Under the pieces are notes generated by a model that saw only the letters and a program-made list of their open reading frames with translations, was not told the DNA's origin and did not search any database. DNA of 35,046 nucleotides from Bacteroidales bacterium (GTDB lineage Bacteria; Bacteroidota; Bacteroidia; Bacteroidales; UBA932), in contig SUYR01000028.1 in NCBI GenBank assembly GCA_015060335.1, forward strand, positions 1 to 35,046, written 5' to 3'. Below are positions 24,990-33,229 of the stretch, piece after piece. Every line of letters starts with the position of its first letter. Position 1 is the stretch's first letter. The position numbers and the translations under genes were made by a program.

Positions 24990-25030
24990 AAGATTATTAT
25001 TTTGATATCATGTTAAAATAACAATCTTAT
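24988..25030. repeat. 16-bp inverted repeat at the recombinase start
   Basis: ATAAGATTATTATTTT (24988-25003) and AAAATAACAATCTTAT (25015-25030) are inverted arms with one mismatch around the 11-bp spacer GATATCATGTT. The left arm overlaps the recombinase ATG. The layout of two arms and a short spacer is that of a tyrosine-recombinase core site, but an autoregulatory operator or a terminator for the upstream gene are also possible. I found no second copy in the window. Confidence 0.65.
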
Positions 25031-25039
25031 TGTTCTGCG

Positions 25040-27535
25040 CTAAAGATTCTTATACGTGTAGGTCTTTACGCAGCGCATTGCAAAGGCGTTATGCTTGCCG
25101 AAATAAATGGATTCACTACCCCAGATATGTGCAATCGGAACACCTCTGACATCTCCTGCTTTAACAGGGCATCCGATATAAAGATATGATGCTACAGTAG
25201 CGCTCTTTTGTTCAAGAGTCCATAGGTCACCAATACCACCCATGTCTCTATTACCACTGCTGGATATGAAGCCTGCAGCCGGGAAATATATTGCATATGA
25301 AGCACTCTGATTACCCGATGGATCTACAGCAAAGGCTTCATAATCGTTTACTCCATATCCATAATAGGATCCGGCATTTCGAGGGACATAATTAGTATTC
25401 ATGTTAGTCGTTTCATGATTTTCAAGCACTGAAACGAAATTTCTATAAACACCATTGGACGGGACTTCCCAACCAGGAGGACAAGGGTCATATAGCGATT
25501 TTGTCGTCGTCGTACTTGCCCATCTAGGTCCTGCTGCTCCGTAATTAATATTTCGCTGGAGAGTTGTTGGTTTTGAATGCAGATTTGAAACAGCAACAGC
25601 ATTGGTCGGGTTCTCTGAACTGATTCTGGTCTGCACATTCTTGCCCTCTATATCATAGAGTTGCAAGGTGTTGACGTTTATTGTAGTAGCTATGCCCTCT
25701 CCTGGAAACGGGTCTTTTCTACCCCACTGATAGAAAGTACCATATCCCTCTGCTACAGGATTTATTCTCTCCTGTGCATTCAGACCACCGGCTTTTTCAT
25801 ATGTTGCCGGTTGCCAACCTCTTGCTCCCAGATTGCGGTCCATTATCCATCTGCACTTGCTGTATGTAGAACTCCAGAATCTGAAATGGAAGATTCTCGA
25901 GCCGCTTACACCGGGAACATTTTCGTGATAGCCTGATGAATATGTCTGATATGTATCCGGCTCATAATCTGTCACCCATAAATGCCAGCTCCAGATGATA
26001 TTACCATACTTTTCACCATTTGATGCAGTATAGTTTCCGTTAGGATCTTTCTTGCGTAGGGCTAATACGACATTACCGCGCGTGTAATTCCCGCTTGCAC
26101 TTCTTTTTGCAGCAACATAAACATTTCTGACTCCTCTTCCGAAATACTCCTTTGCATAATTTTCCGCCCCAGTAGTATTATTCTCCCAAGCAGACAATCC
26201 GGATGATTCCGCAAGGTATATAAGACGTTTAGGCTCATCCTGCCAGACATGATGAATTATCCATTCGTCTGAGTCTGAAATACTTCTTCCGCTATTTTCT
26301 ATACCAGCAGCTTCGTTTACTCTATCTACAAACGGCAGTACATATACCTCTTCCTTATAATCAGAAGACCGAACATTGCTACCTGTACCCTGATAGACAG
26401 GATGAAGCATATAGCAATTGGATTTCTCTGTATGAACAAGCTTTTGGATAAGTCTTGAATCATCCTTACTATCATTTAAGTAAGAATTATAGTATGCTAC
26501 TCCTGCAGCTATTGTTTCCTTATAATGTGTATTTGCAAGTACCTGATACTTCTTTTCATCCTCGCCGATAAAGATATTGACGGCCAATGTCTTGTCGGAA
26601 GACGTAACGTCCATTGAGATGTATGTCGCCTTTACCGGAGCATTTTCAGTCTTGGTTCTCTCGTTTCCTGAAGTCGCCTGATTGGCAGATGCCGTTCTGG
26701 CCACAGGTTTGTTTTGCGGAATATATACTGTAAACTTCTTTGACGTAGGGACAGTAATTTCATAATCATAAGTCAATGACCTGAATGTAGTCTGTGTAAC
26801 CTTGTCAGGGGCGTAGCTGATTCTTGAAGGGATCCTCATCAGCCTTGCTGCCGTCACATTTGCCACAGCACTCGCATCCACCGTCAGTTTTGCTACAATC
26901 GATTTCAGACGGACCACAAGACCTTTCTTGTCATCGACTCCGGAAAGGTCGTTGACATCGAATGGAGCACTACCGGATAATGGGATAGACAGTCCGGCCG
27001 CGGGATCCGAAACACATGAGGATCCGCCGTTGATGGCGCGCAGTTGATTGAGATCAGAGAGCGGAAGGCCGTCGTTATAGAAGTCTGTCAAGGTCTTGCC
27101 GGCGTAGTTGCTGAAGAATCGGGTACCGTTGGTGTCCGTTTCACCTATATTAGCCACAATCCAGACTGTTTTTGTGACAGCCAGATATGCCTCTGACATC
27201 CGGACATAGCTGTTTCCCCATTTGTTTCCTTCTGCGTCAGCAATAGGGATATGATATACAGCTGCCAGAAATTTTCCATCTGCATCGAACTGTAGTAGCC
27301 AGAAATTATCAAGATCCTGTTCTTCGGACGTATAGTCCTCGGGGAGGGCTGCGGCCTTTGTCGTGTTACCGCCAAAAGGCTGGACTATGAGTTCGCAAGG
27401 GACATCTACAAGATTGCCCGTTTCAACGACCGCCGACTCATTATCGGCAGATGTGTCCACAAGCTCTTTCTCCGAGCATGATGCTACGGAGATCAAGGCC
27501 AGGAACATGCATATATATGTCAAGATGTCTCTCAT
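25040..27535 (-). CDS. Large fimbrial lipoprotein with FISUMP-like C-terminus, likely pilus tip of operon 2
   Basis: An 831-residue lipoprotein precursor (lipobox VASC, Cys20) with Thr59-Lys60 (NTTKAAAL) as a processing candidate. Residues 40-400 resemble the DUF4906-type fimbrial region: DNFWLLQFDADGKFL, TVWIVANIGET, ARLMRIPSRISY, FTVYIPQNKPV. From about 480 it has the pattern of the Fibrobacter major-paralogous (FISUMP) domain: IIWSWHLWVTD, WIMDRNLGARGW, GTFYQWGRKDPFPG, LYDPCPPGWEVPS, YFPAAGFISSSG and a final AFAMRCVKTY. Such domains have a C-type-lectin-like plan and often cap surface structures. The C-terminus lacks the Trp-plus-tail of the pilins. It starts 2 bp after the preceding gene. 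Confidence 0.78.
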   Translation of the reverse strand: MRDILTYICMFLALISVASCSEKELVDTSADNESAVVETGNLVDVPCELIVQPFGGNTTKAAALPEDYTSEEQDLDNFWLLQFDADGKFLAAVYHIPIADAEGNKWGNSYVRMSEAYLAVTKTVWIVANIGETDTNGTRFFSNYAGKTLTDFYNDGLPLSDLNQLRAINGGSSCVSDPAAGLSIPLSGSAPFDVNDLSGVDDKKGLVVRLKSIVAKLTVDASAVANVTAARLMRIPSRISYAPDKVTQTTFRSLTYDYEITVPTSKKFTVYIPQNKPVARTASANQATSGNERTKTENAPVKATYISMDVTSSDKTLAVNIFIGEDEKKYQVLANTHYKETIAAGVAYYNSYLNDSKDDSRLIQKLVHTEKSNCYMLHPVYQGTGSNVRSSDYKEEVYVLPFVDRVNEAAGIENSGRSISDSDEWIIHHVWQDEPKRLIYLAESSGLSAWENNTTGAENYAKEYFGRGVRNVYVAAKRSASGNYTRGNVVLALRKKDPNGNYTASNGEKYGNIIWSWHLWVTDYEPDTYQTYSSGYHENVPGVSGSRIFHFRFWSSTYSKCRWIMDRNLGARGWQPATYEKAGGLNAQERINPVAEGYGTFYQWGRKDPFPGEGIATTINVNTLQLYDIEGKNVQTRISSENPTNAVAVSNLHSKPTTLQRNINYGAAGPRWASTTTTKSLYDPCPPGWEVPSNGVYRNFVSVLENHETTNMNTNYVPRNAGSYYGYGVNDYEAFAVDPSGNQSASYAIYFPAAGFISSSGNRDMGGIGDLWTLEQKSATVASYLYIGCPVKAGDVRGVPIAHIWGSESIYFGKHNAFAMRCVKTYTYKNL

Positions 27536-27537
27536 AC

Positions 27538-28512
27538 TCAGTTCAAATTGTTAGTATTCTCCACTGTGTCCCATTGTTGTGGCTTGCCCGGCTCGATGAC
27601 TACACCTATAACCTTGTCGCGGGAGATGCTGAGAGTAATCTTGTTTGCAAATCCTGCTGCAAGAGTCAGAGACGTCGGCAATGTAATCTTCTCCTTATGA
27701 TAGTTCCATACCACAGCAAACTCTTCCACAGTCTGAGGTATTGCGTAGAACGACACGACATTGGCAGTCGATGTTACTGAAAACGGAGAAATTGTCTTGT
27801 CCGAATCTATCCATGCGCTATGAGTGCAATCCCAAGTTGCCCCAACGACAAAATCATCGAACATCCACTTCATGTCATATGCACCGATCCAGTCGTAAAG
27901 CTTGACTTCCAGCACCACCTTGGCAAGGGTGTGTCTGAACTTCAGTTCCACGTCATTTTCAGACGCCGTCTGGCTTGCTACAAGAAAATCCTCTTTCGCA
28001 GCCTGCCCCTTGATGTCCATATTATACTCGAAAACAGGGGCTGCATCGCTGCGATATTGTATCACAGGTCCCGTTGTGATACCGTCAGACGTTGTGTTAT
28101 ATGCATAATAAGCATGAAAATGCAATGCTTCATATTCGCAGTTGTCGAACTTTGGCCAATAGTATCCGGATGCGTAAACCTTGCCGCCTTCATATCCGGT
28201 AGCAGTGACGTCGGAATAGCTGAATGACAGAGGACTGACCGTAGAAGAAGAATATGCTCCGATGTACGGCATTCCGTAATTGATACGTCCCTCGTCATTT
28301 CCGGGTTCAGCATCCTCAACAAGGAATCCGAGGACATTGATGATGTCCGGTCCCTCAAATGAGGTATCTGTCACCTTTGTCGGGATGTTGCCGTCAGTAT
28401 CCACACCGAATCCGATAGAAGACGCTGTGTCCATCTCCTGCTTCGAGCATGAGACTGCTGATGCGAATGCCAATAGAGGCAGCAACAGAATATATAACCT
28501 ACGTTTCATCAT
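27538..28512 (-). CDS. Fimbrillin family protein, accessory pilin 2 of operon 2
   Basis: A 324-residue lipoprotein precursor (Cys22 in AVSCSKQE). The processing candidate is IPTKV (Thr45-Lys46). Fimbrillin-like segments are ALHFHAYYAYN, DFLVASQTASENDVELKFRHTLAKVVLEVKL, SFYAIPQTVEEFAVVW and AAGFANKITLSISRDKVIGVVI. The end PQQWDTVENTNNLN matches the Trp-plus-tail pattern. The coding sequence overlaps the preceding gene by 4 bp and is followed after 2 bp by the 831-residue tip candidate, so all are probably translated from one message. It may act as adaptor between stalk and tip; this is inferred from gene order. Confidence 0.78.
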   Translation of the reverse strand: MMKRRLYILLLPLLAFASAVSCSKQEMDTASSIGFGVDTDGNIPTKVTDTSFEGPDIINVLGFLVEDAEPGNDEGRINYGMPYIGAYSSSTVSPLSFSYSDVTATGYEGGKVYASGYYWPKFDNCEYEALHFHAYYAYNTTSDGITTGPVIQYRSDAAPVFEYNMDIKGQAAKEDFLVASQTASENDVELKFRHTLAKVVLEVKLYDWIGAYDMKWMFDDFVVGATWDCTHSAWIDSDKTISPFSVTSTANVVSFYAIPQTVEEFAVVWNYHKEKITLPTSLTLAAGFANKITLSISRDKVIGVVIEPGKPQQWDTVENTNNLN

Positions 28513-29426
28513 ATATATAACAGATCTTCTATTATTTCTACTAAAAATTTAACGTCATCTATCCCTACCGTAATGGTAAATGTATAGTTCTTTCCCGGCT
28601 GGAGAGCCTTCTGCAGTGCGGTTGTCTTCAGTTTCTGGGTAATGAATGTGCCGGCCTCGGTCACATAGTCATATTCTACAGTCACCTCAGTATCAAGTTT
28701 CTGAGGGAGCATAAGGATACTTCGTCCTATCTCAGCCGGATGGTGACCGGTCTGATATGTTCCCTCAAAGAAGACAAACGGCATCGTTTCATCCCGTAGG
28801 CTCCATTGGGGCTCAGCCAGTGAGCAGAAATCGCCGCAATGCTTCGCTTGATCAAGCTCGATCTTCTTTATTATGATTTTTTCTTTCTCATTGACTCTGT
28901 TCTTGATACGGAAATTGATTCCGCACAAGGCATGACGGAAAGGGACTGCCACCACGCCTCCACATTCCATTTTGGACATGTCCTCAATCGGATCCGTATA
29001 TAACAGGTCCGTCTGACTTGTCGCCACATCCACATTTTCATAACAGATTCCCTTATTGGGATCACATTTCCCTTCTGCCTCATAAGGAGAATATGCCAGG
29101 AAAGTCACTCGTTCATGCCTTGACGGCCACATAACTGTTTCGTCAAAGGCCCACGTCTTTCCGTCCGCCAACGGCAACGCTTCCGTCAGTGGCAGGAATA
29201 CCTCTGCCTCCTGCGAATCCTCCTTCCATGAATCCTTTTCAGACAGAGACCATGCACATACTCCAAAAGTAAGGTCGGCAGGATATCTGTCAGTTCCCTC
29301 AGCATACACATGCATATACATGGCGGGCTGGAACTCGAGAGCATAATCGATGTCGTAGTCGGTCTGCCTGTCAAGCGCACAGCTCGTAACAAGTACGGTG
29401 ATGAGTATGAGGAATGTGTGTTTCAT
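28509..29426 (-). CDS. Fimbrillin family protein, accessory pilin 1 of operon 2
   Basis: A 305-residue lipoprotein precursor (lipobox VTSC, Cys16). VMWPSRHERVTFLAYSPYEAEG, TDLLYTDPIED, VVAVPFRHALCGINFRIKNR, SILMLPQKLDTEVTVEYDYV and QPGKNYTFTITVGIDDVKFLV follow the fimbrillin order. Two features set it apart: I find no clear Thr-Lys/Arg processing site near the N-terminus (an Asp-Arg occurs in GTDRYP), and the C-terminus IEDLLYI lacks the conserved Trp. It may therefore sit at a special place in the pilus. It lies 46 bp after the likely major pilin gene. Confidence 0.75.
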   Translation of the reverse strand: MKHTFLILITVLVTSCALDRQTDYDIDYALEFQPAMYMHVYAEGTDRYPADLTFGVCAWSLSEKDSWKEDSQEAEVFLPLTEALPLADGKTWAFDETVMWPSRHERVTFLAYSPYEAEGKCDPNKGICYENVDVATSQTDLLYTDPIEDMSKMECGGVVAVPFRHALCGINFRIKNRVNEKEKIIIKKIELDQAKHCGDFCSLAEPQWSLRDETMPFVFFEGTYQTGHHPAEIGRSILMLPQKLDTEVTVEYDYVTEAGTFITQKLKTTALQKALQPGKNYTFTITVGIDDVKFLVEIIEDLLYI

Positions 29427-29471
29427 GATTGGTACCCGGTGTGGCGATCAAGCCACTCCGGATTAAAAGAT

Positions 29472-30518
29472 TTAGATAAGAATATCACTTGATGTTCTGT
29501 CTGTCCACTCTGCAACAGCTGGATCCAAGAGGATTTCTGTCATTCCGATTGAAAGGGTATAAGTGTATTTCTTACCCATTTCCCACTTTGTTACACTGTC
29601 ATTTAATACGTCAACAGTTTGTTCTTGAGCAATCCAAGTTTTACCATTATCAGTACTGATCTGGTAGTTAACTTTAAGCTGCTGCGCTTTAGCTGTCAAT
29701 GTTTGAGGAAGGAGTATTATTTCTTTTGTGGTTTCCGCTGGTGCCTCTACAGCACTGCTGCCAAATGAAAGACCTTCTGCATTATTATAAGCCACATAAG
29801 TTCCTACTGCATTACCACTAACTGTCCAATTGTCGCCACTGGTTACATTCTGAGTAAATGTACCTGTTGTATAGATGTTGGAAAGAGTAATGGTATTAAG
29901 TTTGAAAGTAGTTGTTGCTGAGTAATCTGCAGTAGTCTTGATCTTAAATACAATGTATGACAATGCATGATTAAATGTAATATCAACTCCCTTATATGAA
30001 TTATTGTCTCCGTTTTTCTCTTCACTGTCAGCATCGAATTCAGCTTTAGCATTATTAAGAGATTCATCAGAATACATGAGGTCAACAATATTATTCTCGT
30101 CTGAGCCCTGGCTCCATGCAGCTGTTATCTTGAAACCATTTGTTGCATCATATGTTGTTTCATTTGATATGCTAGGTGACATAGCGACGAAAGAAAGTTT
30201 ACCAGTTGCTGGCCAATAATATTTAGGATTAAGGGCCCATCCGTCTTTCTGACTATCATATTCTGCTTTGGTGTCATTAAAGTATACTTGTCCGCCCCAC
30301 GCCTGTATGTCATCGACATTATGCACACACCACACATCAAATGACTCCTGTGTGTCATACCTTGCTCCAATTGCTCCGTTGACCTTTGTCTGAGGGCCAA
30401 CTATAGGAGCAAGGAAAGTAATCTCATCCTGCTGAGTTACAGAAGGAGCTGGTTCGTTCTTTACACAGCTTGCAAGCGCTACGCCTGCGATTGCTGCAAT
30501 GAAAAATAACTTTTTCAT
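29472..30518 (-). CDS. Fimbrillin family protein (Mfa1-like), likely major pilin of operon 2
   Basis: A 348-residue lipoprotein precursor (lipobox LASC, Cys18) with PQTKV (Thr44-Lys45) as a processing candidate. Mfa1-like segments are YYWPATGKLSFVAMSP, NIVDLMYSDES, VDITFNHALSYIVFKIKT, EIILLPQTLTAKAQQLKVNY and WEMGKKYTYTLSIGMTEILLDPAVAEWTD. The end AEWTDRTSSDILI closely resembles the end of the operon 2 anchor, DEWEDVKTDILI. As with the likely major pilin of operon 1, codons shift toward AT (29641-29700 is 38% G+C; 31141-31200 in the anchor gene is 58%), consistent with high expression or frequent exchange. It follows the anchor gene by 40 bp of AT-rich leader. Confidence 0.82.
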   Translation of the reverse strand: MKKLFFIAAIAGVALASCVKNEPAPSVTQQDEITFLAPIVGPQTKVNGAIGARYDTQESFDVWCVHNVDDIQAWGGQVYFNDTKAEYDSQKDGWALNPKYYWPATGKLSFVAMSPSISNETTYDATNGFKITAAWSQGSDENNIVDLMYSDESLNNAKAEFDADSEEKNGDNNSYKGVDITFNHALSYIVFKIKTTADYSATTTFKLNTITLSNIYTTGTFTQNVTSGDNWTVSGNAVGTYVAYNNAEGLSFGSSAVEAPAETTKEIILLPQTLTAKAQQLKVNYQISTDNGKTWIAQEQTVDVLNDSVTKWEMGKKYTYTLSIGMTEILLDPAVAEWTDRTSSDILI

Positions 30519-30558
30519 GATTTTAATAAATTTGGTTGTTAATAAATATTTGTTGTTT

Positions 30559-31626
30559 CTATATCAATATATCCGTTTTAACATCTTCCCATTCATCCAC
30601 AGACGGTTTGAATCCACCACTGCCACCTTCAATCTTTGGCGGCTCCGGAATCTCAATCACGTGATCGATAAGGAGCCATTGGTGGTCTATTGCTTCCGGA
30701 GTTGAGAAAAGGTCGGTTATGTTAAAGGTCTCACTGTGCGCTTTTCCATATACGGTAAGGAAGTCGAATGTGATTTCCAGCTCATTCTCTGCATCAGGCA
30801 GCTTGCCGAACGTTCCGAATGTCGTATAGATGATTGCCTCGTCAGTTCCTGCACGGGTCATTCCTGTGGCTGGGCTCTCACCAGGCAGCATTTCGAAATA
30901 TACCGTAACATTGTTGTCCTGATCCATCTGACCGGTGTGCAGACGCGCGGAGCCGGACATTCCTGTGAGCAGACCGATTGACGATGTGGCATACTGCATT
31001 CCCTTCACTCTCACCTGAAGGAAATATGATTTTACTATGGATTCCGCATGGAAATACTCTCCTTCAGGGGTAGAAAGGGTATCCACATAGTCTGCATAAG
31101 GAACATGTACCCTTCCGCAATTTGCTGCAAAGAGGTGGTCCGGGTCATATACGATCTGCTCCGGAGTGCCTGACGGCGACTTTGTCGCGCGACTTGGAAT
31201 TTTTGTCTTGAGGTGCGAAGCAATACCGTCCGTATATGCATATGCATTTTTATGATTATTCTGATTCGATATTATGGTCGTCTCAGTATCAAAATTATAC
31301 GCCAGCAATGTATATTCGCCAGGATCTGCTATTATATAACCGTCATAATAAAGACCCTTATCGTCCTTGCCTTTGTTCCTGAGGAATCGTTCCGCGCGTA
31401 TTTGCCCCGTCTGAGGGTCAGCAAGCATTATTCGCATGATATCCGGAGACTTGTACAGCGGCTTTACGTAGTCTTCATTATAAAATCCGGTAGTGACGTT
31501 CTTTATCGTCTCATCCACATACACCCTCACATAGTGGGTGTTCGAGAGTTCCATCAACGGCCTTCTTTCACACGAAGCGGCCAGCAGGACGGTCGCAAGC
31601 AGCAATATGTTCAATATGCGTCTCAT
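30559..31626 (-). CDS. Mfa2/FimB-type pilus anchor lipoprotein of operon 2
   Basis: A 355-residue lipoprotein (lipobox LAASC, Cys19), paralogue of the operon 1 anchor. Shared features are RRPLMELSNTHYVRVYVDE, IMLADPQTGQIRAERFL, IIADPGEYTLLAYNFDTETT, DPDHLFAANCGRVHVP, TTFGTFGKLPDAENELEITF and GGFKPSVDEWED at the C-terminus. The family attaches the pilus base to the outer membrane. The start overlaps the end of the DUF3575 gene by 4 bp, as in operon 1, and the likely major pilin gene follows. Sequence outside these motifs has diverged strongly from operon 1, so the two anchors are probably specific for their own pilins. Confidence 0.85.
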   Translation of the reverse strand: MRRILNILLLATVLLAASCERRPLMELSNTHYVRVYVDETIKNVTTGFYNEDYVKPLYKSPDIMRIMLADPQTGQIRAERFLRNKGKDDKGLYYDGYIIADPGEYTLLAYNFDTETTIISNQNNHKNAYAYTDGIASHLKTKIPSRATKSPSGTPEQIVYDPDHLFAANCGRVHVPYADYVDTLSTPEGEYFHAESIVKSYFLQVRVKGMQYATSSIGLLTGMSGSARLHTGQMDQDNNVTVYFEMLPGESPATGMTRAGTDEAIIYTTFGTFGKLPDAENELEITFDFLTVYGKAHSETFNITDLFSTPEAIDHQWLLIDHVIEIPEPPKIEGGSGGFKPSVDEWEDVKTDILI

Positions 31627-32942
31627 CTTGCACCTCCTTTCTTATTGAATGTCGCCCTGATCGGAATCACAAGGCTTATTTCGGCTTTTGTCGGACCGAA
31701 ATAGTGAAGAGTTCCCGCATCGTTTCTGTCTTTGATCAGGATCTGCCAGTCTTCTGTAGGAATATAATGCTGGTATGGTATGCGGGCATAGCCTGCAGAT
31801 ATTGAAAATTCGAGGTTGAGATGTCGGCTTATAGGCATCGAATATCCGTAAGTAAGTCCGGCACTCATGAAGTCGAACTGATAGCAGCCGAAGTCCCTGC
31901 CCCACTGGATGTCGGCCTTGCCTCCCCAGCAATGCACTCCGAGGAAATGGCCTACGAGGGCGTCTCTGAGCTTGCGGTCTGATGTCTCCTGACTCGTTCG
32001 AGGCGCAAACCACCAACGGAACTCCCCGCCGAAACTGAGGAATTCGAGGCAGTATTTGTTGTTCTTGGAGAGCCACCAAGGCGTATGCTGCTCATATTGA
32101 AGAGAGAAATGCTCGTTGATAGGAATCTCTATCGTGTAGTTGAGTGCGGTAACGGCATCGTAGAGCATATTGGTCTTCAGACCGAGGATTGTGCGCTTTG
32201 TCTTGTCCGGCAGAATGTCATCAGCTTCTGTCCTGTTGGCTATGCCCGGATCGGCAGAAGTGAGAATCGGTTTAGGCTCGGACACTTTGGATATCTGAGG
32301 AACATCTACCCATACACATATCCATGTGGCGGAACGGAGCTCCGGCATATAGTGACGGATGAGATACTTCCATGTATATCCTCTATCCAGCTGCTGCAGA
32401 CGCCATTTCCTGGTCTCGTCTCCGATATTGTCTGCCTGAAGGATTCTGAGGACTTTTTCGCGGTCGTGCCTGTGATATTTTTCAGTTACTATCCGAAGAA
32501 GACCAGGCCAGTTTTCTGCAAGCGGACTAAGGCGTATCTTGCCCGCATTGAGCTTTGAACTGTCAGGGGTGTTGGCCAGAAGGATTCTCCTTGCTTCAAG
32601 TCCACGTTCCTGCGAAAGCCATTTATTATGACGATATCCACCCTCTGGGGATGCCCATGAATAGATGGTGATGCTGTCGATTCTTGGAGACTTGAGCAGA
32701 TAATGCCTGATCTTGTCCAACTGAGCCTTGTTGTCAAGGTAGTTTTCATCTACCCGGATACTATCGCATATATAATAGAGTGCAAACGACTCGACAACGG
32801 CGCTGTCCTTTACTGCCTGCTGCTCTGCCTGGCCGTACATTGGCGCACGCGAAACCATTGTGCTCCCGTAAACTGGGGGCAGTGAGTGCATCATAATACT
32901 GGGGAGGATGCACAGCAACAGTAATATCAATCTCTTAGCCAT
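31623..32942 (-). CDS. OmpA-like/DUF3575 outer-membrane protein of pilus operon 2 (intact)
   Basis: A 439-residue protein if started at 32942 (MAKRLILLLLCILPSIMMHS). An in-frame ATG at 32960 lies in the leader hairpin. The signal peptide and leader are nearly the same as in the broken paralogue at 13770. An OmpA-like segment contains LYYICDSIRVDENYLDN, DSITIYSWASPEGGYRHNKW and RGLEARRILL. The DUF3575 part has LGLKTNMLYDAVTALNYTIEIPINEHFSLQYEQ, GHFLGVHCWGGKADIQWG and a last strand YFGPTKAEISLVIPIRA, the pattern of an outer-membrane barrel. It begins operon 2 and overlaps the anchor gene by 4 bp. A role in pilus export or anchoring in the outer membrane is inferred from conserved linkage. Confidence 0.85.
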   Translation of the reverse strand: MAKRLILLLLCILPSIMMHSLPPVYGSTMVSRAPMYGQAEQQAVKDSAVVESFALYYICDSIRVDENYLDNKAQLDKIRHYLLKSPRIDSITIYSWASPEGGYRHNKWLSQERGLEARRILLANTPDSSKLNAGKIRLSPLAENWPGLLRIVTEKYHRHDREKVLRILQADNIGDETRKWRLQQLDRGYTWKYLIRHYMPELRSATWICVWVDVPQISKVSEPKPILTSADPGIANRTEADDILPDKTKRTILGLKTNMLYDAVTALNYTIEIPINEHFSLQYEQHTPWWLSKNNKYCLEFLSFGGEFRWWFAPRTSQETSDRKLRDALVGHFLGVHCWGGKADIQWGRDFGCYQFDFMSAGLTYGYSMPISRHLNLEFSISAGYARIPYQHYIPTEDWQILIKDRNDAGTLHYFGPTKAEISLVIPIRATFNKKGGAR

Positions 32943-32976
32943 TCGGGTTACACTCGTCATCTCTTGCGGAGAGATG
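32882..32976 (-). repeat. 95-bp leader duplication, copy 2
   Basis: Inverted partner of 13736-13830, 19.1 kb away: 86 of 95 positions match and 32945-32976 is identical. It includes the leader hairpin CATCTCT-CCGCA-AGAGATG (32976 down to 32958) and the first signal-peptide codons of operon 2. The left edge of the RAYT-associated repeat lies 35 bp further upstream. Confidence 0.9.
32958..32976 (-). promoter_or_regulatory. Leader stem-loop of pilus operon 2
   Basis: Identical to the hairpin of operon 1, with 7-bp arms and loop CCGCA; the 3' arm contains the alternative ATG. Upstream DNA differs completely between the operons, so the conserved unit begins exactly with the hairpin. Confidence 0.65.
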
Positions 32977-33011
32977 TCGCCGAAAGGATAACGTCAGGGA
33001 AAAAAGTGGCT

Positions 33012-33103
33012 GATTTTTGGAGTGACGCTGCCGGAAAAAGAGCAAAATGAACGAAATGAGATACCGTCACTCCAATTATCGGACTTTTTATGGAGTGACG
33101 GTA
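33012..33103. repeat. Palindromic repeat unit (REPIN-like), left of the RAYT gene
   Basis: GGAGTGACG (33019-33027), its inverted copy CGTCACTCC (33065-33073) and a third copy GGAGTGACGG (33092-33101) make a unit of about 90 bp. TACCGTCACTCCA (33062-33074) and TGGAGTGACGGTA (33091-33103) are perfect 13-bp inverted arms. The first 62 bp match the right-hand copy with 4 mismatches. Confidence 0.85.
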
Positions 33104-33123
33104 CCAGAAGAGGAAGAAATACA

Positions 33124-33153
33124 TTGCTTGTCTGAAAATCTTTTATAGATTTG
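33124..33153 (+). promoter_or_regulatory. Promoter of the RAYT gene
   Basis: TAGATTTG (33146-33153) fits TAnnTTTG, and TTG at 33124-33126 stands 19 bp upstream as a -33 element. The promoter lies between the left repeat and the gene, 77 bp before the ATG. Confidence 0.6.
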
Positions 33154-33229
33154 CGGTATGATTTCATACAGATAGGGAGAAAGATGTGGGAAATGATTGT
33201 AGAGAAGGAACGAGGGGAAGATAAAGGTT

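Noticed and set aside
12349..33101. GGGGATGACG in the uvrC array resembles GGAGTGACG in the RAYT repeats.
   Set aside because: Only a few bases agree, spacing and flanks differ, and the array lacks the RAYT-type inverted arrangement.
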